DNA of 64,000 nt, taken from positions 114,217,018 through 114,281,017 of the forward strand of contig OY978525.1 of the NCBI GenBank assembly GCA_963854835.1. The letters run 5' to 3'. This stretch comes from Megamerina dolium (taxonomy: Eukaryota; Arthropoda; Insecta; Diptera; Megamerinidae). The notes beneath the pieces were generated by a model, which was not told the DNA's origin, did no database searches, and saw nothing but the letters and a program-made list of their open reading frames with translations. Position numbers and translations under genes: made by a program. Of this stretch, positions 37,757 through 50,548 are shown in pieces (the first letter of the stretch is position 1; each line of letters begins with the position of its first letter).

Positions 37757-38543
37757 GCTGTATTAGTTGTATGTACAAGTATGTACACAGAAACGATCGA
37801 ATAACTCTATTGGGAGGGTTGTTGTTGTTGTTGTTCACCAACAGACTATCAAATTGACATGAAACATATAACAACAATATAACTACAAGTATATATAGCT
37901 ATATATTATATAATAAATTGTTAGCTTTTGCATGTGCTTTTGTTTTTGTTTTTGTTTGTGTGTGTTTTTTTTTTTTTCTTTATTTTTTTCATTATTTATA
38001 CAAACCTCAACATCTCAGCTCAGAATAAATTCAAACACTGATCGGTTAAGTTGAAATTCGGACATTTCAAACAAAAACAAAACAAAATGAAAATTAAATA
38101 ATAATTTTGCAGAAAATTAAAAAAAACAAAATAAAGTGCATTGCAAAACTAAATAAATTTTCGTGAGCTTGACTTTGTACATATTTTTCATTCTGCTTGA
38201 GTGTTTTCGGTTTTTTTTTTGTTTTTTTGTTTTTTTTTTTGTTTCGGCCAAGATCAATGTAGCATATTTAGACATTGCTTGCAACAGTGAGTTAGCACGT
38301 TTAACTGTATATGTGCTTGTATATTTTGTTTTGTTGCTGTGGCATTAAAAATTTTTGTATACTACACAAGTAGCAACTCATATAAACAAAATGAGTTTCA
38401 ATAATGATGTACGTACGAAAAATTTGCATATCATCATTCTCCAACCATGAACTGTATTCAAGTGTCTCATCATCTTAATCATTATTATCATAATCATAAT
38501 TATAATTTTCTTTATTTCCTTCTTTTTTATGATTATTTTACAG
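36022..38543. other. Upstream region of gene A, no coding exon seen
   Basis: AT-rich with TA and (TTG)n tracts; (GTT)n of about 18 units lies around 37700-37757. A non-coding first exon of gene A probably lies here, because a 3' splice site sits 15 bases before the gene A start codon. I could not choose a promoter with confidence. Confidence 0.45.
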
Positions 38544-38558
38544 ATAATTATCACAGCC

Positions 38559-38675
38559 ATGGATCGTTTTGTTTGGTTTGTCCTTTTGGTTGTTATGTCC
38601 CATTTGGTAACGGAATTTACACGCGTTACAGGATATGCTCGTGGTACACGCAATGATGTTGTTCTACTCAATGAT
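38559..38675 (+). CDS. Gene A exon 1: signal peptide of a small secreted protein
   Basis: The start codon is in CAGCCATGG, a good insect context, and 39 codons run to a GTAAGT donor at 38676. The first ~24 residues are a signal peptide: MDRFVWFVLLVVMSH, a hydrophobic core, then LVTEF. After it come RVTGYARGTRNDVVLLND. The exon begins at 38544 after TTATTTTACAG, so the 5' UTR is itself spliced. It ends in phase 0. Intron 1 is 1130 bp. With exons 2 and 3 the protein is about 206 aa. I do not recognise it, but the exon layout matches genes B and C downstream. It is likely secreted; function unknown. Confidence 0.72.
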
Positions 38676-39805
38676 GTAAGTTCATTTGCATAAATCTATC
38701 TATCTATATAAGGTCCCTTACATAGATATATGCTACGATGTAGCTACACCATACAATCGCATTGAAGAGCGCATAATCTTATTTAATTAAAAATTTTCAT
38801 TTGACAAATTCTTTTGGAACAATAATTAAAAATAATCCTTTTAATTGTTAGACGCATCCCTTTTTCGTATCTATGTATATTGGATATGTACAAAAATTTT
38901 TTTTTAGAATTTTCGGACTATGGGAAAAATATCTTTCTAAAAACAGAGAAAAGTGGTTAAATTTGAAATTTTTTAAAAATATCCATAAAGAGAAAGCTTA
39001 TGAAGATTCTTCTCAACTTATGTCACAAAAGTGCATATTTTTTAAACTCTCACAAAAAAAAAACAACAACAACAACATTTTGAAGGCTTCAGAAAAACTT
39101 TCCAATAAAAAACATATTCTAAACCTTTGTACATGTCTAATACTCGTACTCTAATACTCGTACATTTTATCAGCATACCATGAAATGTCAATAGAAGAAA
39201 TATTTTTTGATAATAGTAGGTGTAAGTATAGCACATACAGTGGAGTGTGCGTCTTTAGATGTAAACGAAAATAAATTATATTCATTCTTAATAAAAATTT
39301 TCATAATCCGATTTAAGAGATACCAAAGTAAAAAAAAAACTTCAAAAACACCACACAGCAACCTTTTTACATATACATACGTAAATGCACACACACACAC
39401 ACACATTTTCAGTTGATATGTGGAGAACATTTCCACAATACAAATGGAATTTAACCACAATTTTGTTAATCTTAAAAATACTTCATGTTCTTTTCTATTT
39501 GTTTTTTGTTTTATGTATTATATTTGAAATTCCATGAATACTTAATTTATAAGAAATCTTTTGAAATTATTCATTTCATCTTCAAAAGGCACTTACGCTT
39601 ATATGATAATTGTATATGTTTGAATTATTTTGAAATTGAACTTTTCCGATTTTCCATTGATTAGATTAACTCATAAGCAAATTGAACATTTCAATAATAA
39701 TAATTCATTATTTTTTGCAAATTTTTCTCTTCTTTATGCTTTTCTCATTTGTCAATTCGAACAATTTTAATTACCACCCCCCATACTATGCAACTACGTA
39801 CGCAG

Positions 39806-40066
39806 TCATTAATACAATCAATGCCAGTACAAAATATGGTACTTTATCCCGGTGATGAATATGGTCTTTTTGAACGACCAAGTTATTCTGACAGTAGCAG
39901 TAGCAGCAGCAGCGGTGGTGGGGACAGTAGCAGCAGCAGCAGCAGCAACAACAACAATAATCCAAAAACCATTTCGGCTTTTTTCCTACCATCAACAGGA
40001 AATAATGAACAAAACGGTGGCGGTATTACGTTCAGTTTTCGTCCATTAATTGATAGTATATTTGAG
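39806..40066 (+). CDS. Gene A exon 2: Ser/Gly/Asn-rich middle
   Basis: It follows a CGTACGCAG acceptor and ends at a GTAAGT donor (GAG then GTAAGTA), 87 codons in phase 0 at both ends. It begins SLIQSMPVQNM, then a tyrosine-rich acidic patch (YPGDEYGLFERPSY), a low-complexity segment of serines, glycines and asparagines encoded by (AGC)n/(AAC)n repeats (39893-39962), and a conserved-looking end (ITFSFRPLIDSIFE). The final LIDSIFE plus the next exon's IPI parallels VGNVLD plus IPI in gene B. The repeat tract suggests length polymorphism. Translation of frames opening upstream at 39749 is unnecessary. Confidence 0.7.
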
Positions 40067-41474
40067 GTAAGTAAAATCTATGTATATTGGGATGGATCTG
40101 CTTTTTTTTTAACAGAAAATAAATATATGGAAATGTCAATAGAACAATTGTGTGCAATGAATTTTAAAGCAAAAAAAAATAAAAAATTACAACAACAATA
40201 ATAACAAATGTACGACTGTTCCTGAGCAAAAGTGTCCATGAAGTCTTCCCTTCCTATTATCTCCCATTTTCCTGAGATCTCAATACAATGAGCTTCGTAG
40301 CCTGAGTAGTGCCACTTGGCTCACCCTCACCTTCATCCATCCATCCATCCCCATGAAGCACTGATTTAAATGGAATTTTAAGCATTTCCAATACTCCATG
40401 AGGTTCCACATGAAGCATTGAAAACTAATCGACATCCGTCGATATATCAACGGATCGACATACGCTAAAGAAAACAGACAAAACATGAATTTCCAGTACG
40501 GCAACTATTGGTCATCGCTGTTACACATCGTGTTAATGGAAAGCAGGCTTAACACGCCTGCTGCGCCTGCTGCTGAGGCGATGGCTCTCTTATGATTATC
40601 ATTTATTGCGAATAACACATTGTATTTTTCTTCTTGGATTATATCACAAGACGAGGAATTTTTTTCACAGAGAATCCATCTATTACCAGAATGATGGGAT
40701 CATATTATTCGAACTTTCTGAGATTTTGAAATTTATTTCAGATCTCTACTATGGATCTAATGATAATTGTGCTGAGATTATCTATATAGAGTTATATTTT
40801 TTTATAACATTTTTCTCCTCAAGAATTTGACCCACTCTAATGTATTGTATATGCACTAGACAGTTTAGCTTCCCTATATCAAAATGTATTTCATATGCGG
40901 TTCGCTTCAGTACTCTAATAGAATTATTATATTGAAATTTTATTCGACGAACACCACGAAATTATTTTTGTACCACAACGAGAACGCCGATCATTCACAG
41001 ATTTATTTCATGGAATATACATATGTCATATTATATGTTATTGTATATATTGCAACTATTTAGAGAGGCCCAAAAAAATTAAATTTTTTAATAATTCCGT
41101 GCAAATAGCTGTGATTAAAATGATAAACTAAATATGTAATTATACTAATTTAAAACAGCGCTAAAATGCCTCGAAGCGAATAAAATTAGAGTTGTTGTGT
41201 AATAACAATTATATTTATATGATCAATCGAAAATGATCAATCTTATATTATGTTCACATGCGAATGCCTACTATGTTCGTAGAAAATTGAATTCTCCTTG
41301 AATTTTCAGCCGAAAATTAAAACTAAGTTCAATAAAATTAATTTCGCTATTACAAAGTACATTTGAAATATGAGTACATATTTTCAAATCTAAACTCGAT
41401 ATTCCCAGACCAGTCATGCCAATGTAATAACCTAACCTCAATTCGGAAATTCCCAAAATGTCGTAGAAAAGATG

Positions 41475-42611
41475 TAGAGAGCTGTCCCAGAACTACCCGA
41501 CCTGACATATAGATGACGGCAGTAGTTTGAAAAAAATTACTTTGGTGAAAAGTGTCAACCTTATAAAACATATGTTTTAAGTTTCAAGGCGCCACGTTGT
41601 TTAGTATTTTTTTGTAGCCATCAAAAGTTAAGTTAACGATTCGTAAACAAGGAAAAAATTGGTCACCGTTATGTAATTCAATACATTCATTTGAAAGGTC
41701 TTAGTGCAACGAATATTAAAGCCGAACTAGGTTCTACTCTGGGGATGTCTGCGCCTTCGTTTACGACCACAAAATATTGGTTGGAAGAGTTTAAACGAGG
41801 TTGTGCGAGCTGCCAAGACGAACACCGTGGTGGTCGAACATTTGAGAAAATCCACAAAATGGTATTGGATGCTCGCTGGCTGAAGGTGCGTGAGCTAGGT
41901 GAAATAATAGGCATTTAAAAAAGTGCTATACATCCTATATTGATCGAAAATTTGGAGATGAAAAAGCTGTGTGCAAGATAGGCCCCGCGTTTGCTTACGA
42001 TAGAACAAAAACAACGTTGTGAAAATATTTCTATATTGTGTTTGGCGATGTTTCACGGTAATAAAGCCGAGTTTTTGCGTCGATTCGTAACCATGGATGA
42101 GACATGGGTCCTCCACTTAACATCTGAGACAAAGGAGCAATGAAAACAGTGGACTGAAAGGGAAGAATCGTGCCCAAAGAAGGCGCAGACAGTTCCATCT
42201 GCAGGCAGAGTTATGGCGTCTGTTTTTTTGGTATGCACGTAAGATAATTTTTATTGATTGTCTTCAAAGAGGAAAAACAATCAACGGCGAGTATTATGCC
42301 AAAATCAATGAGTTAAAGCTCGAATTGCTTCAGCACGCATTTGGCTCCTTCGGATTATTTTCTATTTCCAAATTTGAAAAAATGGCTTGGTGGTAGAAGA
42401 TTTGAAAACAATGAAGAGGTGGAGTCTGTGGTAGATTGCTATTTTAATAAGCTAGACAGTTCACACTATAAACAGGGTATCAAAGCTATAGAATATCGCT
42501 GAGAAAAGTATATAGAGCTAAAAGGAGATTATGTTGAGAAATGAAGAAAAATTTTCCCAAATTTGTTGTGTTTTCCTTGTTACGTCGGGTAGTTCTTGGA
42601 CCGCTCTCCTA
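41475..42611 (+). mobile_element. Mariner element inside gene A intron 2
   Basis: Inverted ends bordered by TA: GAGAGCTGTCCCAGAACTAC starts at 41477, and the right end, read inward from 42609, is GGAGAGCGGTCCAAGAACTA. The shared core is AGAACTACCCGAC. About 1.14 kb, shorter than a full mariner because the transposase has an internal deletion. It is inserted in the same orientation as gene A. Confidence 0.88.
41649..42544 (+). pseudogene. Mariner transposase (irritans-like), start lost, core deleted
   Basis: The coding register starts with KEKIGHRYVIQYIHLKGLSA, where the initiator ATG has become AAG (41649-41651). HTH landmarks are APSFTTTKYWLEEFKRG and a degraded GR-motif, then MVLDARWLKVRELGEIIGI before a frame break. 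Later pieces are RRFVTMDETWV with the first catalytic Asp (about 42090), a segment around KGKTINGEYYAK, a deletion that removes the second Asp, then LAPSDYFLFP with the third (about 42340). It ends LKGDYVEK and TGA. Several stops and shifts are present. Confidence 0.85.
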
Positions 42612-43237
42612 GGTACACGTTACTCACACTGACAGTAAGAAAACTTAGAAAATACTCCATATTATTTATTAAAAGAAATAATTTTATATTTCAATTGGAC
42701 TTAGGATTAATTTAAATTTAATTACGAACAAAAATTGAATTTTTTGCAAAACCTGTTTAATTCGGCTGTAATACATTCGTGATAATTTGAAATCAATTTG
42801 AAATTTTCTGAAGTCATTATTATTAGAGTAATCTAAGCTAAGTCTAGGAGACGTTAGCTACAATCAATTTGGAAATTTTTCAAATGCTATTGGTAAAATG
42901 ATAAATTTGTGTAAAATATTTTGTTAATATTTTCTCTTTACCAAATAGTGGATATGAAAGTTATAATAAAATGTTTTTTAGACTATAAAAATCAAAATAA
43001 ATTCATACCATTCAATAATAATGCTATTAATTTATTTTTATATTTTCTTCTAAAATTTGAGAAAGCATTGAGGTCAAAAGTTTCTAAAATATTATTATTT
43101 TCTCTATGAGTGCTATGATACTGATAATAAAATGTTTTCTTAGACTTAAATTTTATCAACTGCTATTAATTTATATTCATTTTATTTTCTTTTGTTTTTT
43201 TTTGTGATTTTCCCTGTTTGGAATGTCATGAATGCAG

Positions 43238-43480
43238 ATACCGATATCAACATTGCGTGCAGTTAATAATTTGGTGGCTCGTTTAACAGGCAGTTACCGG
43301 CAAGCACCCTCCACATTGAGCAGTAGCAGTGGCAATAGCAACAGCAATATCGTAGAAAAGTCATTTTCTGGTATGTCGCGTCACGGAGATGAACCAACGA
43401 ATACAAATAATATAATTACCGATGCGACATCGGCAAAGATGGTGAAAAGACAAAGCGTACTACGTGAGAAAAGTGCGTAA
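43238..43480 (+). CDS. Gene A exon 3: IPI helix and C-terminal tail
   Basis: It follows an acceptor ending ATGCAG and runs 80 codons to TAA at 43478-43480. It opens IPISTLRAVNNLVARLTG, which plots as an amphipathic helix with hydrophobic residues every three to four positions. A Ser/Asn-rich linker follows, then GMSRHGDEPTNTN and an end AKMVKRQSVLREKSA. A Lys-Arg pair near the end could be a processing site if this is a secreted precursor. Intron 2 (40067-43237) hosts a mariner. Poly(A) signals AATAAA occur at about 44234 and 44249, giving a long AT-rich 3' UTR if used. Confidence 0.72.
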   Translation: MPISTLRAVNNLVARLTGSYRQAPSTLSSSSGNSNSNIVEKSFSGMSRHGDEPTNTNNIITDATSAKMVKRQSVLREKSA

Positions 43481-45411
<1,931 letters not shown>

Positions 45412-45830
45412 ACTTAATTACTTATGTGTCTATTACAACTGAAAATCGATTTAGGTTGAATCTAGCATGCTTCGTCAGCCAGCTCTTTCCTTCGTTAGTT
45501 GGCGCCAGTTAGAAATTCCAAGCGCTGACAAGTTCTCCAGTACTTGGTCTTACCACCGGAGTTAGGCCTTCCTTTTCTGCGTCGTCCAACGCAAATAGGT
45601 TCAAAGATCTTGTGTAGGACTTTTCTCTTGAAAACTCCGAGCATTCTCTCATCTGAGGTAGAAATTGTCCAAGCTTCGGCGCCATATGCAAGAACAGGCA
45701 TGACGAGTGACTTGTAGAGTGTAGTGTTTTTTTTTTCTCGCGAGAGGGCCCGACGTCTCAATTGCTTACTTAGCCCAAAGTAGCACCGGTTAGCAAAAGT
45801 GATCCTTCGCATTACCCCCAGGCTGATGTC
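45412..45830 (-). pseudogene. RTE-like non-LTR retrotransposon, copy 3 (short, old)
   Basis: This is the C-terminal part only: ISLGVMRRITFANRCYFGLSKQ, then MPVLAYGAEAWTIS, FKRKVLHKIFEPICVG, followed directly by RRRKGRP. Relative to copies 1 and 2, about 180 nt between ICVG and the basic patch are deleted at a short GG-containing junction. The 3' end keeps CCTAAATCGAT and ends in a (TTAC)-type tail at about 45406-45424, as in copy 2. A clear target duplication could not be found. More diverged than copies 1 and 2. Confidence 0.82.
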
Positions 45831-45989
45831 ATTATAATAATACACCAACAATAAGTTACACTTGATTTCGATTAACAATTTTAATTTTTGTAACAAATGA
45901 AAAAGAAAAATCAAAATGAATTATATAAAATTCCAAACTGTGAAAAAAACAATTTTTGTTTGTGACAAAAAAAAAAAGATAAATAAATT

Positions 45990-46195
45990 TAATTCTTGAG
46001 ATGGGTCAGTGCATTGGTCTTCTGCGCATGAGTCGTATATGATAAATCGAATTCTTCCGTCAGTAGCCAAGAAAAAAGATTTTGCCATGTTAAAGCTGGC
46101 AATATAAGCAGGTCTCTTTCAAAACTGTACAACGCTAACACGCACAAAACTACTGCTAGTGACACTCGGCCAAAGGGATCTTCAGAATCCATAAG
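45990..46195 (+). mobile_element. Diverged copy of the tRNA-derived SINE
   Basis: Blocks in the same order as in the SINE at 53041: TTCTTCCG-CAGTA, TTGCCATG, GGC-AATATAAGCAGGT, CT-TCCAAA replaced by CTGTACAACGCTAACACGCACAA, and CACTCGGCC. The head is unrecognisable. A 67-codon minus frame here is incidental. Confidence 0.4.
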
Positions 46196-46199
46196 TGAT

Positions 46200-47686
46200 A
46201 CTTTTAAATGAAATACTAGATATTTAAAATAGTAATGTCATACCTAACGAAAAAATTCCAAATAAAAATAAATTCATAAAATCTGTGTAGCTTTTCAAAG
46301 CCCCACTGGAAATCTTTTACATTTGTTGTTTATGTGTATGGGGCATTTTATTTCAATCCAAATAAATATATGTAATGCGATATTTAAGTATATGATACAA
46401 AATTTACTATATCATATTATTTCGATACTAAAAGTATACTACTATTACCTAATATTATTGCTTTCTACTAAAACGCAGTTAACTGTTAAAATTACCGTAT
46501 TTTACATTTAACATGCTGCAGATAAATGTTCATAATTTAACCAACACTATAATGTATACTAAATTTTATACTTGTACTTAAATTTTTACATTTGTAATTA
46601 AAATTAAAAAATTCCTAAATGTAATATAGTAAAATTTTAACATACTTTTAGGCTATATAAATATTGAGTTATTTGAATACACATGCAAGTAAATATATTT
46701 GTATTTCTGTTACAATATACATACATTCAATTGTACAATTTTTTTTTATATATAGGTTTTTTTAAATAATCATCGCCAATGTACATATGTGTGCATGTAT
46801 TTCAAATAATTATATAGTATATATTGTATTTTTTTAATTAATTAAATAGATGCATGTAATGTGATAATTAAATTATTTACAAAACATTGAATTACAGTGA
46901 TTAAAGCATCGAGGTGAGAAGAAATATGAAAATTAAACAATATTAACTAGTAAATTGAACTCATACATAATTCATACGCTAATTAGCTGATATTAAAATG
47001 ACACAAAGGTAAAAAGGAAGCTTTTATAAAAATGTATATATCTCTGAATGAAGTAAATTATACGCATCCATTGGTTTATATCGAGGTACATATTTATACT
47101 ACACTTATATAGACAAATTGTTGTAATTATCTGTGATTTTTTATTTACCATGCGTAATCTATTGAGAATTAAAATTTTTCTATTTAAAATATGTAAATGT
47201 GTACCATAGCACAATGCTACAATACATGATGCAATAAATTAAATAAATATAGACGAACAGTAGTAGTAATAGTAGTATTACACTTTATTAAACTGGCCAT
47301 TATCAACAATTGGAATCAATATTTTAAAAAAATTAAATCTTTTGCACCAGAAAAAATGAGCCAAAAGACCATACAAAGATAAGAAAGTCACTCGTAATCA
47401 ATGTAGAAAATAAACAAACGAATTTACATTTACCCAAATGTATGTAAATTTAACCAGCAGATAATGTTTGCAATAAATATGACTTCCTAGAATTGATAAT
47501 CATACATTTTGTAAATGCAAATGGCATAATTTTAACAATCAATGACAGGCTATATAATAAAAAAAAATCAAACAATTGAATTCATTCGTTTGCAGAATAC
47601 TCAAAAGAATAAAGTATATACAGAAAGGAAGAAATTTTTAATTTACAAAATCTTAACTAAAGTCAATCGAGCAAAGTTATAATAAA
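46200..47686. other. Upstream region of gene B, AT-rich
   Basis: No coding exon seen. TTCGTTTGCAG at about 47587-47596 is a plausible 3' splice site about 90 bases upstream of the gene B start codon, suggesting a spliced 5' UTR as in gene A. Confidence 0.4.
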
Positions 47687-47743
47687 ATGCGTCTGTTTGT
47701 GCTATTCTGTTTGTTTTGTGTAGTATTGACTGCACCATCGAAG
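47687..47743 (+). CDS. Gene B exon 1: signal peptide
   Basis: Nineteen codons, MRLFVLFCLFCVVLTAPSK, ending at a GTGAGT donor (47744) in phase 0. It is a compact signal peptide with cleavage likely before Ala-Pro. The length, opening MRLF, Ala-Pro end and donor are the same in gene C exon 1 (57373), so the two are paralogues. Intron 1 is 1614 bp and contains transposon relics. With exons 2 and 3 the predicted precursor is 71 aa and the mature peptide about 55 aa. Not recognised; probably a secreted peptide. Confidence 0.75.
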
Positions 47744-47944
47744 GTGAGTAATAATAGATTGATTCTCAAAACATTCCAAATTGTTAAAGACATGTATTAT
47801 ACTTTTACCAAAGGCAAAGTTTCCAATTGAAAATAAATTCCAATTAAAATCATGTGACAAACTAGAATTATTTATTAAAATTCAAAGAGATAGAAATGTA
47901 AAATATATTGGAGGTGAAATAAACATCTATCGACAAAACTTCAA

Positions 47945-48135
47945 TCAAGAGCGTCTATGGTAATGCCAGTACAATACAAATGTACATGTCTATTGTACGA
48001 ACGATCCCAGTGAGCCCACTTGCCCGCCCAACCGACTGAGGGGCGCATCCAACTGATCGCACGGATCGGTGACCGATAACAGTAGCAGTCCGGACTACTC
48101 TGTAAAATCGGCTTGGGGGCAGAGGACAATCTAAT
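47945..48135. other. GC-richer island in gene B intron 1
   Basis: A 190-bp block with a 62-codon minus frame (48129-47941). The composition contrasts with its surroundings. No domain recognised; probably a fragment of a mobile element. Confidence 0.35.
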
Positions 48136-48516
48136 ATCCGCGTCAGCTACAGAAAAATGTTTTCATCAGCTGAAATAAATTATTTGCACTACTGGCTCCG
48201 AAAAACTTTGAGCGAGCTTCGAGTATTTATGTATGTAGTCGCACTAAATTTAGTCGTCTCCCAATGTGCAGATTTTTTAAGGCATTGCATCTTTTTTTGT
48301 GCTCAATGTTCTATCTCAAAAGCATGAGTGTTAACTTTAGACAGCATTAGAAGAGTCCTGAGCTTTATCTTAGATCCCTTTAAGAAGTACATCTATTAGA
48401 AAAATTGCCCGTTGCTTGTCTCGCCGCTTAAAAGATAACTCACGACCTTAACTTCACTAACCAACAGTGCTACTATATGCTTATACGGTACAGGATGGTT
48501 CATACATTAGCATTAT

Positions 48517-48809
48517 TTATGAAACACGACAGTTCTCCAAGACCTTGATGACAGTTTCTGGCTCTATCTCACTAATGCTCGAAGCTCGCTCGATATTCGC
48601 CTTAAGGGCCTGAATCGTTAATGGATTGTTCGCAAAATATCGGTCATTCAGGATACCCCTCAAATTATTTGCACAAACTTGCATACAGCCGGTGTGGTGG
48701 ATGCCTCATTTCGGTTAAAACTTCTGTTCAACAAAACTGTTCGACAATATTGACTTTGGTAATAAGTTTGCATTCTTTCCCAATATTGTTCAAGCGTTAA
48801 ACGATTCAT
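48517..48809 (-). pseudogene. Internally deleted mariner/IS630-like transposase
   Basis: The minus-strand start MNRLTLEQYWERMQTYYQS (48809) followed by RSFNRNEASTTPAVCKFV is the N-terminus of a transposase type in which MxRLT---R--II--YYQ is usual. The frame then jumps straight to GILNDRYFANNPLTIQALKAN and IEPETVIKVLENC, which belong to the C-terminus after the third catalytic residue. The entire catalytic core is missing, so this is the coding residue of a non-autonomous deletion derivative. It lies antisense in gene B intron 1. Confidence 0.6.
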
Positions 48810-48995
48810 TTCTGTCAAGATTTCCAGCGGGAAAGAGCTGTTATTGCCAAATGGTTGAAATTGTAATTATTTAAGCTAGCCAACTTTATTACTGAAACAA
48901 CTGAGCTACAATTTGATGCAGAATGCTAATACATTCTGAATCAATGCTTGTGCTGAACCACCAATATTCCCCAATCAACATTCCATAGGTCTTAG

Positions 48996-49275
48996 GCTAG
49001 GTTAGATTAGGTTAGAGTGGCTGCCCTCTCAAAAGGAGGACGCACGTAGGCCAGAGAAATGCCCACTGTGGTACCATGCGAATATTCCTACTCTACTATG
49101 TTGAACCAACCAGAACTTTTGACGAAGTTTAGGGGGTTGCTAATATCAACAACTGGTAGGGGGGCTTAGTCATTCAATTTGTAATATCCCAGGAATTTTT
49201 TGCGTCTTTTGCACAAAGCAGGGTTCCAAAGCTCTTAATATTATCTTTAATTGATACTTGGGAGGGATCACTCAC
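48996..49275 (-). mobile_element. Non-LTR retrotransposon 3' end fragment with TTAGG-like tail
   Basis: The left edge is CTAGGTTAGATTAGGTTAG followed by AGTGGCTGCCCTCTCAAAAGGAGG. Read on the minus strand, the element therefore ends in (TAACC)-like repeats. The GTGGCTGCCC block recurs inverted at 55190-55215, and a similar TTAGG tail is seen at 51839. The rest is a decayed untranslated or C-terminal region with no intact frame. Confidence 0.45.
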
Positions 49276-49357
49276 CCTTCCAAGTATTGTGTAGTGTTCA
49301 TAAATGTATATATTTATATAAATATAGTATTCTACTTAAATTATATTCTCAATCTAG

Positions 49358-49429
49358 TTGAACTCATCAACAAAAACAGCTGCTGATCATCTACATGCTA
49401 ACACTGGCATAGTTGGAAATGTATTGGAT
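49358..49429 (+). CDS. Gene B exon 2
   Basis: It follows the acceptor TCTCAATCTAG and has 24 codons, with segment STKTAADHLHANTGIVGNVLD. The donor is GTAAAT (49430), weaker than those of the first exons. Phase 0 at both ends. The short intron after it (78 bp) has no in-frame stop, so retaining it would add 26 mostly hydrophobic residues. Confidence 0.65.
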
Positions 49430-49507
49430 GTAAATATTGTTCATAAATTCGATTTGTCTTCGTACTGCATTAGTTTTAAATATTTTAAAATTTTTATATT
49501 CTTTCAG

Positions 49508-49594
49508 ATACCAATTGGACTTTTAGGCACATTAAAGAGAACACTTGCGGGAGAGCATGTCGATAGAGATTCTACCAGAAGATATGATAATTGA
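49508..49594 (+). CDS. Gene B exon 3: IPI helix, end of gene
   Basis: It follows TTCTTTCAG. It encodes IPIGLLGTLKRTLAG and then a charged tail EHVDRDSTRRYDN to TGA at 49592-49594. The opening Ile-Pro-Ile, the leucine spacing and the acidic residue that ends the preceding exon match gene A exon 3. A Lys-Arg inside the helix could be a dibasic site. AATAAA at 49711-49716 gives a 3' UTR of about 140 bases. Confidence 0.72.
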   Translation: MPIGLLGTLKRTLAGEHVDRDSTRRYDN

Positions 49595-49991
49595 AGCTGA
49601 CAGCAAGCAATAATACGAGTAACAACTAGTAAAATGAAAATGTGAATAGTATTTTTTGAACATTTAAAAAAAAATTAATATCCCAATGTTTGCACACAAC
49701 AACACTCCACAATAAAGCAAATAAATGACAACGAATTAATTGAAACGACACTAAAATAAAATAAATAAATAAATTATATCCTTTAATCTTTGATTTTTTT
49801 ATTATTATCTTTTTTTTACGCTTTTATTAAACGAAGTCAGCTGCCGTTCTATCACATTAATGCTTTCATGACCGAATTTGAATAATTTTTTTTTTAATCT
49901 CGTTTAACTCGTATATTTCATTCGCATCAAAATTAAAAAGCGTGATTTTCATTCAATAACACATAATCTATTTTAATATGAATATTTAATA
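49595..49991. other. 3' UTR and flank of gene B
   Basis: Poly(A) signal at 49711; then AT-rich DNA up to the foldback MITE. Nothing else seen. Confidence 0.5.
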
Positions 49992-50548
49992 TACATTCTG
50001 TCAAATAAGTACCCGGAAATTCTCATTTTTAATTTTCCCTCTGAGAATATTTTAAACAATTTTTTTTCCCAGGTTGGCACAACCGTCAGCCACTATTCTG
50101 TAATTTTTATTGCTATGTGTCATTTAGTTTGGTTACGGCGTCATTAGGAACAAGTCAACCTTTTGTGTGCGTTGCGATTTTTACTATGGATAAAAATATC
50201 GAACAAAGAGTTTGTGTGAAATTTTTTTTCGACATGGTTGAATCACCAAATGTTTTTTTCAACATTTCCAACGTTTTGGCACAAGAAATTTCGTTTGAAA
50301 CACACAAAAATTTCACACAAACTCTTTGTTCGATATTTTTATCCATAGAAAAAATCGCAACGCACACAAAAGGTTGAGTTGTTCCTAATGACGCCGTAAC
50401 CAAACTAAATGACACATAGCAATAAAAATTCACAAAATAGTGGCTGACAGTTGTGCCAACCTGGGAAAAAGATTTTTTTGAAATATTCTCAGAGGGAAAA
50501 TTAAAAATGAGAATTTCAAGTTTCCGGGTACTTATTTGACAGAATGTA
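49992..50548. mobile_element. Foldback MITE built from a mariner 5' end
   Basis: The arms (49992-50229 and 50311-50548) are near-identical inverted copies beginning TACATTCTGTCAAATAAGTA, so the element is TA-flanked. Each arm holds a terminal repeat, a leader and the start of a transposase: ATG then MDKNIEQRVCVKF. From the right arm reading inward on the minus strand, the frame continues across the loop as CVSNEISCAKTLEMLKKTFGDSTMSKK, the usual mariner N-terminal HTH, before running into the opposite arm. It is therefore an inverted duplication of about the first 240 bp of an autonomous mariner, with a ~80-bp loop. A transcript would fold into a long hairpin. Confidence 0.85.

Larger units (their letters stand above)
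40067..43237 (+). other. Gene A intron 2
   Basis: A GT-AG intron, phase 0. Its first 550 bases are less AT-rich (40210-40600, including a (CCAT)n stretch near 40336) with no recognised content. The centre carries the mariner at 41475-42611; the rest is AT-rich. Confidence 0.65.

Noticed and set aside
37558..37877. Thr-rich and Gln-rich frames
   Set aside because: Readings of the (GTT)n microsatellite in different frames.
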